A stretch of DNA of 64,000 nucleotides, from positions 1-64,000 of the forward strand of contig LMAD01000004.1 of NCBI GenBank assembly GCA_001443545.1, in the 5' to 3' direction. A model generated the notes under the pieces. It searched no databases, was not told the origin of the DNA, and saw only the letters and a list, made by a program, of their open reading frames with translations. The first letter of the stretch is position 1; every line of letters starts with the position of its first letter. A program made the translations under genes and the position numbers. The stretch is from Acidimicrobiaceae bacterium RAAP-2 (GTDB lineage: Bacteria; Actinomycetota; Acidimicrobiia; Acidimicrobiales; RAAP-2). This document shows positions 17,770 through 27,192 of the stretch, in pieces.

Positions 17770-18741
17770 TCATCGGCGGGCGGCGTCGAGCAGTCCCCGT
17801 TCGTCGTCGGCCTTCAGCCAGCGATCGGGCCAGGGTCGGTCCCCCCACCACGCCACGACGTCGTCCACGCTCGCTTCGATCGGTCGTAGCCGCAGCCCGG
17901 TGGCGATGGCGAGCTGGCTATCGACGTTGAACGCGTCGTTGGTGTTGGGACCGGGCCACAACGGGAACCGACCCGCAAGACCCGCGTTGGCGACGTGCGA
18001 CCCGTCGACCTCGACGAGCTCGGTCCCCAGCGGGGCGACGTGATCGATAATCCGCTGAATCGTCTCGACGTATCGGGTGCTCGGGTGGGGTCCGGCGACG
18101 TGGAAGGCACCCGTCGTCGCCGAGGCGATGAGCAACGTCACGAAATCGGCGAGGTCCCGGGCATCGATGTACTGCAAACCGCTTTGCGACGGTCCTGGTA
18201 CCGCGACGGTCCCGCCGCGGCGCGCGCGTTCGACCCAGTAGGGAAAACGCAGCGTGGCGTCGTAGGCACCGATGACGTAGGTCGGACGAACGACGGCCAC
18301 GTGCTCGAAGCGCGCCAGCGCGCGCCGTTCACTCATGGCCTTGAGTGGTCCGTAGGTGGTTGCGTTCACGGGTTGGTCGTAGAGCGCTGGGTCGTCGGCG
18401 AAGAGGCTCACCGCCTCCTCGGTCGCTTCGGCCGGTGGGCGGTCGTAGGCCGACACCGAGGAGATGTGCACCTGGTGTCCACCTCGCTCGCCGAGGGCGT
18501 CGGCGAGTCGGTCGACGTCGTCGGGCCGGTAGGCGATGCAGTCCACCGTGGCGTCGAAGGCGCGCCCGTGGAGGGTACTGAGGTCGCCCCCGCGATCACC
18601 GATGAGCCGTTCGACGGTGTCGGGTAGGTCGGACGGGGTTTGCCCGCGATTCAACACGGTGACTCGATGGCCCGCGTTGAGGGCCGACCACGAGATGGCC
18701 CGCCCGACGAAGGACGTACCGCCCACGATCAAGATATCCAC
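17770..18741 (-). CDS. NAD(P)-dependent epimerase/dehydratase (extended SDR)
   Basis: Rossmann-fold protein of 323 residues with the N-terminal nucleotide motif ILIVGGTSFVGRAIS. The segment ISSVSAYDRP takes the place of the usual Ser-containing strand, and the TYGPLKAMSE segment carries the Tyr-x-x-x-Lys-like catalytic pair. This is typical of the SDR subgroup that includes sugar-nucleotide epimerases and RNA-binding relatives. The GTG at 18741 follows AGGAG with a short spacer. The substrate cannot be told from the sequence. Confidence 0.85.
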   Translation of the reverse strand: MDILIVGGTSFVGRAISWSALNAGHRVTVLNRGQTPSDLPDTVERLIGDRGGDLSTLHGRAFDATVDCIAYRPDDVDRLADALGERGGHQVHISSVSAYDRPPAEATEEAVSLFADDPALYDQPVNATTYGPLKAMSERRALARFEHVAVVRPTYVIGAYDATLRFPYWVERARRGGTVAVPGPSQSGLQYIDARDLADFVTLLIASATTGAFHVAGPHPSTRYVETIQRIIDHVAPLGTELVEVDGSHVANAGLAGRFPLWPGPNTNDAFNVDSQLAIATGLRLRPIEASVDDVVAWWGDRPWPDRWLKADDERGLLDAARR

Positions 18742-18779
18742 GTCACTCCTTTGGTGGGTGGTCGTCGCGTCAACGGCGA

Positions 18780-19472
18780 TCAGCTCGGCTTGGGCGCGCA
18801 GCCACTCGTGCCGTCGCCGCACAGCCCCGTTACGTGGAAGGTCACCGGTTTGAACGGGACGACCGGTGCGCCGACGTCGATCTGGACGACTCCGCCGGCG
18901 AGGAGCGGCACGGACCGCGGATCGCCGTGGTACCGGACCCCGTTCTCGAACACCACCACGGCGCCGGATGCGGGACCGACGCGAACGCGTGAGAGGGGCT
19001 GTCCCCATACGTCAAAGAACTGTCCGAGCGTGAAACTGGCCTTCGCGGGCGCTTCGACGTGCACGACGCCGTCGTTGGCGTGGGTGTGCAGCCAGTAGAG
19101 GCAGTCGTGGAGGCCGACGTCGACGAAGGTCGACGCGCCCGACCCGGTGGTGACCGACGGCGAGGTCACGCCGATGCCAGCCGGGAGGCGCTCGAGCTGG
19201 CCGTCGACGTAGACCGAGACGAGGACGTGGACGTGGTAGTGAACGGACTCTTGGCCGATGGTTCGACACGTGATTCCGTCGATCGTCGATCCGTTGGCGG
19301 CGCCCGCTGGGGCTAGGACCGGGACGTTCTGGACCGGCACCCCTTCGGGTCCGGGGATACTCGTGCCCGCCGACTGGCTCGAGAGCCACGCCGTGACGCC
19401 GCTGGCGACCACCAGTACTGAGAGGAGGGTCGCGGGGACCAAGGCGCGACGGCGACCGCGGACAGTGGACAT
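18780..19472 (-). CDS. membrane-anchored His-rich extracytoplasmic protein
   Basis: A 230-residue protein. One N-terminal transmembrane anchor (about residues 10-32) is followed by an outer domain with clustered histidines (SVHYHVHVLV and WLHTHANDGVVHVE). Four to five cysteines, including a terminal pair in GLCGDGTSGC, could form disulfides. The histidine clusters suggest metal binding, but I do not recognise a characterised family. The ATG at 19472 has AAAGGAG upstream. Confidence 0.75.
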   Translation of the reverse strand: MSTVRGRRRALVPATLLSVLVVASGVTAWLSSQSAGTSIPGPEGVPVQNVPVLAPAGAANGSTIDGITCRTIGQESVHYHVHVLVSVYVDGQLERLPAGIGVTSPSVTTGSGASTFVDVGLHDCLYWLHTHANDGVVHVEAPAKASFTLGQFFDVWGQPLSRVRVGPASGAVVVFENGVRYHGDPRSVPLLAGGVVQIDVGAPVVPFKPVTFHVTGLCGDGTSGCAPKPS

Positions 19473-19577
19473 CAGGCTCCTTTCGTCAAGGTTCACATTA
19501 GGGCGTATCAGCGGCCCGACGAGTCGCGCGCGAGTGTCGGTTGGTCCGCCGTGACGTGACTCGACCAGAATGGTCCG

Positions 19578-20105
19578 ATGCGCCGACGCCACTGCACCGC
19601 ACTCCCTCTCGTCCTCGTCAGCGTGGTCGGAACGACCGCGACTGTCGGTGCGACGACGACGTATCACCGTTTCACCGGTCGCTACTACTCGATGCCCCTC
19701 GCCCCGGGGTGGACTGCGCGGGACAACGTGAACGGAGTCGACGCCGTTTCTCGACGCCGCGATATGGCCGTGAGCTTCGCTCAGAGCACGACAACCACGT
19801 TGACGAAGTTCTCGACGCTCGAGTCGACGGCGTTGGGTCAGTCGGGCTTCCGGTTCACCAACGTCCACGTCCTCCGAGGCAGTAAGCCGATCACCGTGAC
19901 CTCTGGGGTGAGACAGCAGAACCTACTCTTCACTGCGACGGCCTCGAACGGGGCGCGCTGGGAGGGCCAGCTCGACGCCGGCGTGATCGACGAGAAGGGA
20001 GCGTACGGTGTTTACGCCTATCTGGCGACCGCTCGGGCTTCGCGCTGGAACGCCAATCGAGCGACGCTGAACTACATGATGATCCGTATCGACGTACGGC
20101 ACTGA
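19578..20105 (+). CDS. secreted protein of unknown function
   Basis: A 175-residue protein with an N-terminal signal peptide (RRRHCTALPLVLVSVVGTTATVGA). The segment YYSMPLAPGW recalls the strand that opens PsbP/Mog1-like secreted domains, but the match is weak. It is transcribed divergently from the His-rich anchored protein. Confidence 0.65.
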   Translation: MRRRHCTALPLVLVSVVGTTATVGATTTYHRFTGRYYSMPLAPGWTARDNVNGVDAVSRRRDMAVSFAQSTTTTLTKFSTLESTALGQSGFRFTNVHVLRGSKPITVTSGVRQQNLLFTATASNGARWEGQLDAGVIDEKGAYGVYAYLATARASRWNANRATLNYMMIRIDVRH

Positions 20106-20211
20106 GCTCGGGATCGCGACAGTGACTGTGACTCGACGCTGGGATCATCGGGGCGCGGCCCGGGGTTTCGCGCGGCCATCGAATCGAGTCAACGAAGGGA
20201 ACGGGGGAAAC

Positions 20212-20532
20212 GTGGGTGAGTTGGAGGAACTGCGCGTCGAGACGCGGGTGTTCGCGGACGCTCGCGACTGGGGACGATTTCACACCCCGAAGAATCTGGC
20301 GATGGCCGTCGCCGGTGAGGCCGGCGAGTTGGTCGCCGAGTTCCGTTGGCTTACGCCCGAGGAGTCCATGGCCGATCACCTCACCCCCGAGCATCGTCAG
20401 GCCATCGAATCCGAGATGGCCGACGTTCTCATCTTCCTGGTGCGCCTCGGTGACGTGCTGAACGTCGACCTCGCACGAGCCGTTCGCACGAAACTGGCGG
20501 CGAACGAACTCCGGTTTCCCCCCGTTCGGTAG
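20212..20532 (+). CDS. MazG-like nucleotide pyrophosphohydrolase
   Basis: All-alpha NTP pyrophosphatase of the MazG/dCTPase type, about 106 residues. The metal-binding helices are visible as AGEAGELVAEFRW and ESEMADVLIFLVRLGDVL. Such enzymes hydrolyse non-canonical or excess nucleoside triphosphates to monophosphates. The GTG at 20212, with GGGGGA upstream, fits the family N-terminus. In-frame codons from 20122 are probably not translated. Confidence 0.83.
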   Translation: MGELEELRVETRVFADARDWGRFHTPKNLAMAVAGEAGELVAEFRWLTPEESMADHLTPEHRQAIESEMADVLIFLVRLGDVLNVDLARAVRTKLAANELRFPPVR

Positions 20533-20639
20533 GGGAGCGCACGAGCGGGGTGCTCGGGCGCCCGATCACCCTCGAGTCGGGCCTACACGCGGTGGCCTGA
20601 GTAGCCTCGTGGGGTGACGAGAGTCGTCGGTCAAGCGCA

Positions 20640-22601
20640 GTGACGGTCACCTTCGACCACCTCTTCGAGCCGATCGTGGTCGGTCGGCGTCTGGTGAAGA
20701 ATCGCGTCATCTCCTCGGGACACGACACGGTGATGGTCGAGGACGGGCGGATCTCGGACCGACTGGTCGCCTACCACGAGGCCCGCGCCGCCGGTGGTGT
20801 GGGGATGATCGTGGTGCAGGTCGCCGGAGTCCACGAGACGGCGCGGTACACCGCGCACGTGTTGATGGCGACCGACGATGGATGCATCGACGGGTACCGC
20901 CGACTCGCCGACGCCGTCCACCCCCACGGCACCACGATCGTCGGTCAACTGTTCCACCCGGGCCGTGAGGTGATGGAGTCCGCCGATGGATCGGCGCCGG
21001 TCGCGGTAGCGCCGTCGGCCGTCCCCAACGAACGATTCCGCGTGATGCCCCGGGCCTTCAGCCACGCCGAGGTCGTGGAGGTCGTGGAAGGTTACGCGAA
21101 CGCCGCCTCGCGCCTCATCCGTGCGGGCCTCGACGGTGTCGAGGTTGTAGCGAGTCACGGGTACCTGCCCGCGCAGTTCTTGAATCCCCTCGTCAACCTG
21201 CGTGAGGACGAGTACGGCGGCGATGACGAGCGCCGCCGCCGTTTCATCCTTGACGTCTTTCGCGCCATTCGAACGCGGGTCGGTCCTGACCCGATGGTGG
21301 GTCTCCGACTGTCAATCGACGAGCACGATCCGCACGGACTGGCGCCTGACGTCGCGCTGGCGGCGGCGGCGGCGCTCGATCGGGCGAGGCTGGTGGACTA
21401 CGTGAGCGTCACAACCGGCTCGTCGGCGACCCTCGCCGGGTCGGATCACATCGCGCCCCCGATGGGGTTCGCGAACGGATACGTCGCCCCGTCCGCCCGG
21501 GCGGTCAAGGAGGTGGTGGAGGTTCCCGTCTTCGTCGCCGGTCGGGTCAACCAACCCCAAGAGGCGGAGCGCATCATCGCCAGCGGCCAGGCCGACGCCT
21601 GCGTCATGACGCGCGCGCTCATCTGTGACCCGACGATGGCGAACCTCGCTCGAGAGGGACGCGCGGAGGAGATACGAGCCTGCATCGGGTGCAACCAGGC
21701 GTGCATCGGACACTTCCACGCCGGCTTCGCGATCTCGTGCATCCAACACCCCGAGACCGGCCGTGAACTGACGCTCGGCCGCCGGATCCGGTCGCGTGTC
21801 GCCAAGCGGGTTCTGGTCGTCGGCGGCGGTCCGGCCGGGTTGAAGGCGGCGGCCGTAGCCGCCCAACGGGGTCATCGCGTGACGTTGCGCGAGGCGTCGG
21901 CGCAGCTCGGCGGCCAGATCTTGCTCGCGCAACGACTGCCGGGGCGCGCCGAGTTCGGTGGCGCGGCGCAGAACCTCGAACGTGAGGCCCGGCTGGCCGG
22001 CGTCGAGATCGTCACCAAGTCGCGCGTCGACCGTGAGATGGTCCAGGACTGGGCCCCCGATGAGGTGGTGGTCGCCACGGGCTCTCGGCCGTACCACCCC
22101 GCGATTGAGGTGCTCGGCTCACCGATGGTCCTGGACGCCGAGTCGGTACTACTCGGGGCGGTGGTGCCGCCGGGTCGGGTGGTGGTCGTTGACTGGCGAG
22201 ACGACTGGGTGGGGGTCGGCGTCTCACGACTGCTCGCCGCCACTCGCCACGACGTGACGCTCGCGACACCGGGCTACTACGCCGGCGCGTCGCTCCAGCA
22301 GTACGTGCGCGACGAGCAACTCGCCGCGCTCGCGCGCGCCCGAGTGGTGGTGCTGGCGCTCGTGCGCCTCTTCGGGGTCGACGACGATTCGGCGTACCTT
22401 CAGCACGTGCTCACCGACGAGCCGGTGATCGTGGAGCACGTGGCGGCCGTGGTGCTCGCGACGGGTCGACAGTCGACTCGCCACCTGGCGGACGAGTTGC
22501 GCCTCGACGGGTTGAGCGTGCACACGGTCGGCGACTGTGTCGCCCCGCGCACGGTGGAAGAGGCGGTCCTCGAAGGGCTCGCGGTCGCCTCGGCCCTCTG
22601 A
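20640..22601 (+). CDS. 2,4-dienoyl-CoA reductase-like FMN/FAD/Fe-S oxidoreductase
   Basis: A 653-residue flavoenzyme. An N-terminal old-yellow-enzyme TIM barrel (residues 1 to about 345) carries a GQLFHPGR segment and the ASHGYLPAQFLNP active-site stretch. An iron-sulfur cluster motif CIGCNQACIG plus a later Cys follows. A C-terminal FAD/NAD(P) domain has dinucleotide motif VVGGGPAGLKAA. This layout is that of bacterial 2,4-dienoyl-CoA reductase and of trimethylamine/dimethylamine dehydrogenases; the substrate is therefore open. It starts with GTG at 20640. Confidence 0.88.
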   Translation: MTVTFDHLFEPIVVGRRLVKNRVISSGHDTVMVEDGRISDRLVAYHEARAAGGVGMIVVQVAGVHETARYTAHVLMATDDGCIDGYRRLADAVHPHGTTIVGQLFHPGREVMESADGSAPVAVAPSAVPNERFRVMPRAFSHAEVVEVVEGYANAASRLIRAGLDGVEVVASHGYLPAQFLNPLVNLREDEYGGDDERRRRFILDVFRAIRTRVGPDPMVGLRLSIDEHDPHGLAPDVALAAAAALDRARLVDYVSVTTGSSATLAGSDHIAPPMGFANGYVAPSARAVKEVVEVPVFVAGRVNQPQEAERIIASGQADACVMTRALICDPTMANLAREGRAEEIRACIGCNQACIGHFHAGFAISCIQHPETGRELTLGRRIRSRVAKRVLVVGGGPAGLKAAAVAAQRGHRVTLREASAQLGGQILLAQRLPGRAEFGGAAQNLEREARLAGVEIVTKSRVDREMVQDWAPDEVVVATGSRPYHPAIEVLGSPMVLDAESVLLGAVVPPGRVVVVDWRDDWVGVGVSRLLAATRHDVTLATPGYYAGASLQQYVRDEQLAALARARVVVLALVRLFGVDDDSAYLQHVLTDEPVIVEHVAAVVLATGRQSTRHLADELRLDGLSVHTVGDCVAPRTVEEAVLEGLAVASAL

Positions 22602-22658
22602 TCGGCGACTCGTCTCAAGGACCTGACTATGGTCGAAGCATCGCCCAAGGAGGACCGA

Positions 22659-24353
22659 ATGACCGCACTCCGCTCACCGCTCTTTGCGTTCGCCGACCGG
22701 CTGGTGGACGAGCTCGCCGCCCGCGACCCGCTCTTCGCGACGATGGCGGGCGTCCCCGGCTACGACGACCGGCTGCCGGACTTCTCGTTGGAACATCAAC
22801 GTGACGACGAACGGCTCCTAGAGGAGTTCGTGACGGCGGTCGACACAATCGAGCCGCTCGACGACGTCGATCGGATCGCGAAGGCCGTCATCGTGGAGCG
22901 ACTCTCGAGCGACCGAGCACTCCTCGCGTCGGGTGAGGTGCGGCGAACCTTCTCGGTTATCTCGTCACCGGTGTCCGAGATTCGTCAGGTCTTCGAATTG
23001 ATGGACGCCCAGACGCCCGAGGACGTGGCCGTGATCGTCACGCGCCTGAACGCCGTGGCGGCTTCGCTCGCCAGTTGGCGTCGCTCGCTCGAGACCGCGA
23101 CGCGAGACGAGCTGCCGTCTTCTCGGCACGTCCGGGGTGTCGCCGACCAAGCGGCCACCTACGCGCAGGGGTCGTACGAGAACTTCGCGGCGCTGGTCGC
23201 CTCGACGGCGGGTGTCGACGGGGACGACTCGGGATTGGTGGCCGCCGCGAGGACCGCCGACCAGGCCTGCGGCGACCTCGCGACGTGGTTACGAACAGAG
23301 GTGGCCCCCCGATCGCGACCCGAAGACGGGTGCGGTCGTGAGCGCTACGCGCCGTGGGCGCAGTACTTCACCGGTGCCGACCTCGACCTCGACGAGCTGT
23401 ACCGGTGGGGCTGGGAGGAGTCGCGCCGAATCCACGACCGCATGGTCTCACTCGCCACGGCGATGTACCCCGGGGCCCTGAGTCTGCGCGAGGCCGCCGC
23501 GATGCTCGACCGCGATAGGGACCAGCTCGTCGATGGTACTGACGCGCTGTTGGCGCGCTTGCGCTCGTTCGTCGACGCCGCCGTCGAACGGCTCGACGGG
23601 GTGCACTTCGATATCGATCCGCGCATTCGCTTCTGTGACGTGCGCCTCGCGCCGGAGGGATCGGCCTCGGCGCCATTCTACATCCCGGTGAGCGAGGACT
23701 TCTCTCGCCCCGGCACGACGTGGTACCCGACCATGGGCGCGACCACGTTCGCCTGGTGGCGCTTCCCCGCGACTTGGTACCACGAAGCCGTCCCCGGCCA
23801 CCACCTCCAAGCGGGGATCGCGATGCTCGCCGCGGACCGGCAGTCCCGCTTCCACCGACTCCGGGGCTGGACCTCGGGGTACGGCGAAGGGTGGGCGCTC
23901 TACGCCGAACGGCTGATGGAGGAGCTCGGGGGGTATCGCAGTGCGGCCGAGGAGTTCGGCTACTTGGCCGGACAGGCGCTGCGCGCGAACCGGGTGGTGG
24001 TGGACGTCGGTCTGCACCTGGGTCTGGACGCGCCGGCGGACCTGGGCGACCTGGGCGACCTGGGCGACTGCTCGTCGAAGCGCTGGACGGCCGAGATGGC
24101 CGTTGCGCTGCTGGAGGAGTGGGCGATCGAGGAGCGGGCCAGTGCCGCGTCCGAAGTGGACCGGTACCTTGGGCTGCCCGGCCAGGCCATCTCGTACAAG
24201 GTGGGGGAACGTCGCTGGCTGGAGATTCGCGAAGAGACCCAGGCCCGGCTCGGCGCAAGTTTCGACCTCAAGACCTTCCACCAGTACGCGCTCGAGCTCG
24301 GACCGGTCGGACTCGACCTCTTCGCCGCCGAGATGCGCTCGTTGACGGCGTAG
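22659..24353 (+). CDS. DUF885 family predicted metallopeptidase
   Basis: A 564-residue protein of the DUF885 family. The zinc-peptidase-like signature WYHEAVPGHHLQ is near residue 375, and the downstream GYGEGWALYAE segment supplies a further conserved Glu. There is no clear signal peptide. The ATG at 22659 follows AAGGAGG. A 9-bp tandem triplication (24041-24067) encodes DLGDLGDLGD in a region that is otherwise conserved. Confidence 0.85.
   Translation: MTALRSPLFAFADRLVDELAARDPLFATMAGVPGYDDRLPDFSLEHQRDDERLLEEFVTAVDTIEPLDDVDRIAKAVIVERLSSDRALLASGEVRRTFSVISSPVSEIRQVFELMDAQTPEDVAVIVTRLNAVAASLASWRRSLETATRDELPSSRHVRGVADQAATYAQGSYENFAALVASTAGVDGDDSGLVAAARTADQACGDLATWLRTEVAPRSRPEDGCGRERYAPWAQYFTGADLDLDELYRWGWEESRRIHDRMVSLATAMYPGALSLREAAAMLDRDRDQLVDGTDALLARLRSFVDAAVERLDGVHFDIDPRIRFCDVRLAPEGSASAPFYIPVSEDFSRPGTTWYPTMGATTFAWWRFPATWYHEAVPGHHLQAGIAMLAADRQSRFHRLRGWTSGYGEGWALYAERLMEELGGYRSAAEEFGYLAGQALRANRVVVDVGLHLGLDAPADLGDLGDLGDCSSKRWTAEMAVALLEEWAIEERASAASEVDRYLGLPGQAISYKVGERRWLEIREETQARLGASFDLKTFHQYALELGPVGLDLFAAEMRSLTA
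24041..24067 (+). repeat. 9-bp tandem triplication in the DUF885 gene
   Basis: Three consecutive copies of CCTGGGCGA encode Asp-Leu-Gly repeats, an in-frame microsatellite that could vary in number by slippage. Confidence 0.85.
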
Positions 24354-24568
24354 CGGAGTCACGACCGGCTTAGGGAACTCGGCTCTGGCCGGTCGTGGAA
24401 CGGATTCTGAGGTGTCGGTAGCGGTCCGCTCCGTTGACGACCGCGAAGCGGAGTGTCACGGGTAGAATTGACCCCTGGTCGACGGACGTCACGGTGACGC
24501 CGGCGGTTGAGGTTCGGAGTCTGAGCGACCTCGACTGAGATGGATGCGGTCACAGTCGTGCCGCCCTA
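24354..24568. terminator. spacer with a hairpin after the DUF885 gene
   Basis: A 10-bp inverted repeat (24360-24369 with 24388-24397) lies just after the stop codon and may terminate transcription, though no T-tract follows. The rest of the 215 bp shows nothing I can name; it should hold the promoter of the methyltransferase gene. Confidence 0.4.
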
Positions 24569-25345
24569 GTGAATGAACGAGAGAAGATGTCGAACGTGCC
24601 CGGAGAATCCACCCCCGCGAGCCCCTCGTGGGGCAAGAAGCAGTCGACGAGACTGTCGATTGCCACCCAACGGCGCACCTGGACGCGTCGGGCCGATACG
24701 TGGGACCGTCACAACGACGTCGGGATGACGAAGGTCGCCGCTAAGGCGATCGAGGTCGCTGACGTGAAGCCCGGCATGGTGTGCGTGGACCTCGGCTGCG
24801 GCGGTGGTCGACTGGCCCTCGAGCTCGCGCGACGCGGCGCCAGCGTCATCGGGGTGGACGTGAGTGCGGCGATGGTCGACCGGATGATCGCCCAGGCCAA
24901 GTCCGAAGGCCTCGACCAGGTTTCGGGTGTCGTGTCGCCGATCGAGCACCTGAAGATCGATCCGTCGTCGGTCGACCTCGTGATCAGTAACTACGCGCTT
25001 CATCACCTGCTCGACGCGGACAAGGCCAAGGTCGTGACCGCCGCGTTCGGGTGGCTGCGCCCTGGCGGGGTGTTGATCAACTCGGACATGATGCTCGGCC
25101 GCGGAGCGACGACCGAGGACCGTCAGGTGATCGCGAGCAAGATCAAGGTGATGGCGAAGAAGGGCATCCCCGGCTACTGGCGGATCCTCAAGAACGCCGG
25201 CCGCTACATCTTCCGGCTCCGCGAACGTCCGATCACGCCTGACGCCTGGATGCGCCTCTACGGGGCCGCTGGTTTCGTCGAGCTCGCGAGCGTGAACGTC
25301 GTGGCCGAGGCCAACGTGGTCAAGGGCGTCAAACCGCGTGGTTGA
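24569..25345 (+). CDS. class I SAM-dependent methyltransferase
   Basis: A 252-258-residue methyltransferase with motif I VDLGCGGGRLALELARRG, an acidic motif II (GVDVSAAM) and post-I ISNYALHHL. An unusual basic C-terminal part (KVMAKKGIPGYWRILKNAGRYIFRLRERP) resembles lipid- or quinone-modifying methyltransferases. The start is uncertain: GTG at 24569 or ATG at 24587 (with GAGAG close upstream). The substrate is unknown. Confidence 0.83.
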   Translation: MNEREKMSNVPGESTPASPSWGKKQSTRLSIATQRRTWTRRADTWDRHNDVGMTKVAAKAIEVADVKPGMVCVDLGCGGGRLALELARRGASVIGVDVSAAMVDRMIAQAKSEGLDQVSGVVSPIEHLKIDPSSVDLVISNYALHHLLDADKAKVVTAAFGWLRPGGVLINSDMMLGRGATTEDRQVIASKIKVMAKKGIPGYWRILKNAGRYIFRLRERPITPDAWMRLYGAAGFVELASVNVVAEANVVKGVKPRG

Positions 25346-26416
25346 TCAGCCAGCGGGGGCGTCGGGACAGGTTCCGGCCACGGTGGGGACGCTCGATGCG
25401 CTCGTCAGGGTCGACAGACCCGGGCGGGCGCCCGCCTGGCGCATCGACGCCAGCGCTCGTGGGTCGTGGCGTAAGTAGGCGTTGAAGAAGTCGATCGATA
25501 CCGACGCCACGACGTCTCGGGCCGGTCCGGGGGGTACGTACGCGCTGAGGTGGGACTGACCGATCATCGCGAGGTAGTACTTGGGCGAGGGCGCCTGGTT
25601 GTACAACGTGACGCTGCAGGTCACCGGATTCATCGTGAGGTCGTTGGTCCCCTGGACCACCAGCAGCGGCGCCGATCCAGTCGTGAAGTAGCTGCCCGGG
25701 AACCACGACAGTTCGGCGCCCGAGAGGATGACCGCCGCCGAGATCCGCGCGTCGCGACAACAGGAACTCGCGACGGCGGCCAGGCTCACGTCGCCGCCGT
25801 CGGACTGGCCGACGACGCCGATCTCGTGACCGTTCAGTAACCCCGCGAGGACGTCGCCGGATCGGGCGCCGTCGGCGAGCAACGCGGTGATCAGGTAGCT
25901 GAGATCACCAGGGTGGTGGACGATGTCGGCCCGGATGACGCCGCCCGGTGCGGCGGGCGACGTGAAGGGGTAGGCGGGGTCGGCGACCACGTAGCCCGCG
26001 GCGGTCCACGCGTTGAGGAGACCGGCGTACGCCTCGGGCGAGATGTCGAAGCCCTGCGAGAAGATGACGAGGGGGAACGGTCCGGCGGCCCGCAGTGGCG
26101 TGAGTCCGAGGCGGGCCGTGCCGGGCGAGCCCACCGCGGGGTATCGCACGGTGACCGGGAAGGTCCGCGCGGCCGTCGTCGCGGTGGCCGGCTCGTTGAC
26201 GACGAAGGTCACGGCGCCGACCGCGAACGGGGGGTGGGGCGTCGGCACCGTGGTCGGCGTGCTGGTCGTCGGGGACACGGTCGTGGTCGGAGTGGGGGTG
26301 GGGCCGCGGCGCAACGTCGCCAACGAGGCGACGAGAATCACGATGATCAGCGCCGCCACCACGGTGAATCGGCGGCGACGGACGTTGACTCGCCGGCCGT
26401 GTCGCGCTGGAGCCAT
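25346..26416 (-). CDS. secreted or membrane-anchored alpha/beta hydrolase
   Basis: A 356-residue protein: an N-terminal basic stretch, one transmembrane segment (about residues 16-35), a Pro/Thr-rich spacer, then an alpha/beta-hydrolase fold. The nucleophile elbow is GQSDGG, with a likely acid in GTNDLTM and a His in GQSHLSAY. It is similar in plan to platelet-activating-factor acetylhydrolase and dienelactone-hydrolase relatives. It is convergent with the methyltransferase gene, and their stop codons adjoin. Confidence 0.83.
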   Translation of the reverse strand: MAPARHGRRVNVRRRRFTVVAALIIVILVASLATLRRGPTPTPTTTVSPTTSTPTTVPTPHPPFAVGAVTFVVNEPATATTAARTFPVTVRYPAVGSPGTARLGLTPLRAAGPFPLVIFSQGFDISPEAYAGLLNAWTAAGYVVADPAYPFTSPAAPGGVIRADIVHHPGDLSYLITALLADGARSGDVLAGLLNGHEIGVVGQSDGGDVSLAAVASSCCRDARISAAVILSGAELSWFPGSYFTTGSAPLLVVQGTNDLTMNPVTCSVTLYNQAPSPKYYLAMIGQSHLSAYVPPGPARDVVASVSIDFFNAYLRHDPRALASMRQAGARPGLSTLTSASSVPTVAGTCPDAPAG

Positions 26417-26534
26417 CGGCGACAATCTAGCAGTGGGTCGACGTTCGAGCTCGGTGGACGACGGCCCGCGAGGACGTACAGTTGACTATTCCCACGAGCG
26501 TTCCCGCCCCCCACGCCACCACGAAGTGCGCCGA

Positions 26535-27191
26535 GTGTCACCCGTGGTGAGGGTCCGTCCACTGGCGCCGTCGGACGTTGACCGGGCGGTCGACTTGCAC
26601 CTGAGCGTGCTGGACATGGAGTTCCTCTCGCGATTCGGCCCGTCGTTCATGCGCGCCTACTACCGGGCGTGGATCGCTACGCCGGGGGCCATGTCCTTCG
26701 CGGCGCTCGACGACGCTGGCCAATTGATCGGCGTGCTACTGGGGGCGACCGATCCGGCGACCCACGTCCGGGCCATGGTTCGAGACCACGGCGTCAGGCT
26801 CGCCGGCTCGATCATCACCGCGGCCGCTCGTCGGCCCCGATTGGCGAAGGACCTCATCGTCACTCGGTCGAGTCGCTACGTCCGCGGCGTGACTCGACTG
26901 GTCCTCAGTCGGTTCCGCCGGGCGTCGCCGGCCGGTGCCGACGCGTCGCGTGTCGGTGAAGTGACCCACGTGCTGGTGGATCCGACGACGCAGGGTCGAG
27001 GTGTTGGTCGGGCGCTGATCGAGGCGGCCGTCTCGGTGGCGCGGACGGCCGGCGTGGACGAGCTCGTCCTGGTGACGCCACCCGACCTCGCCGCGAGGCA
27101 CTTCTACGATTCACTCGGTTGGCGAGCGGAGGGGTCGATGACCAGTCGAAGTGGCGAGACGTTCCTGCGCTACCGCTTGGCCCTGCGGTAG
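26535..27191 (+). CDS. GNAT family N-acetyltransferase
   Basis: A 218-residue acetyltransferase. The acetyl-CoA binding loop is VLVDPTTQGRGVGRALIEAA, followed by ARHFYDSLGWR typical of GNAT domains. The middle (about residues 85-135) carries an insertion not usual in the smallest GNATs. Three in-frame GTG codons at 26535, 26544 and 26547 are candidate starts. Longer open sequence upstream overlaps the hydrolase gene antisense and is rejected. Confidence 0.82.
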   Translation: MSPVVRVRPLAPSDVDRAVDLHLSVLDMEFLSRFGPSFMRAYYRAWIATPGAMSFAALDDAGQLIGVLLGATDPATHVRAMVRDHGVRLAGSIITAAARRPRLAKDLIVTRSSRYVRGVTRLVLSRFRRASPAGADASRVGEVTHVLVDPTTQGRGVGRALIEAAVSVARTAGVDELVLVTPPDLAARHFYDSLGWRAEGSMTSRSGETFLRYRLALR

Positions 27192-27192
27192 T

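Noticed and set aside
18780..19868. Longer form of the His-rich anchored protein starting near 19868
   Set aside because: The extension runs antisense to the secreted protein at 19578 and lacks a signal. The ATG at 19472 has a good ribosome binding site and an immediate membrane anchor.
26013..26534. Upstream extension of the GNAT acetyltransferase
   Set aside because: It overlaps the alpha/beta hydrolase gene antisense and has no conserved sequence. GTG starts at 26535-26547 give a normal GNAT.
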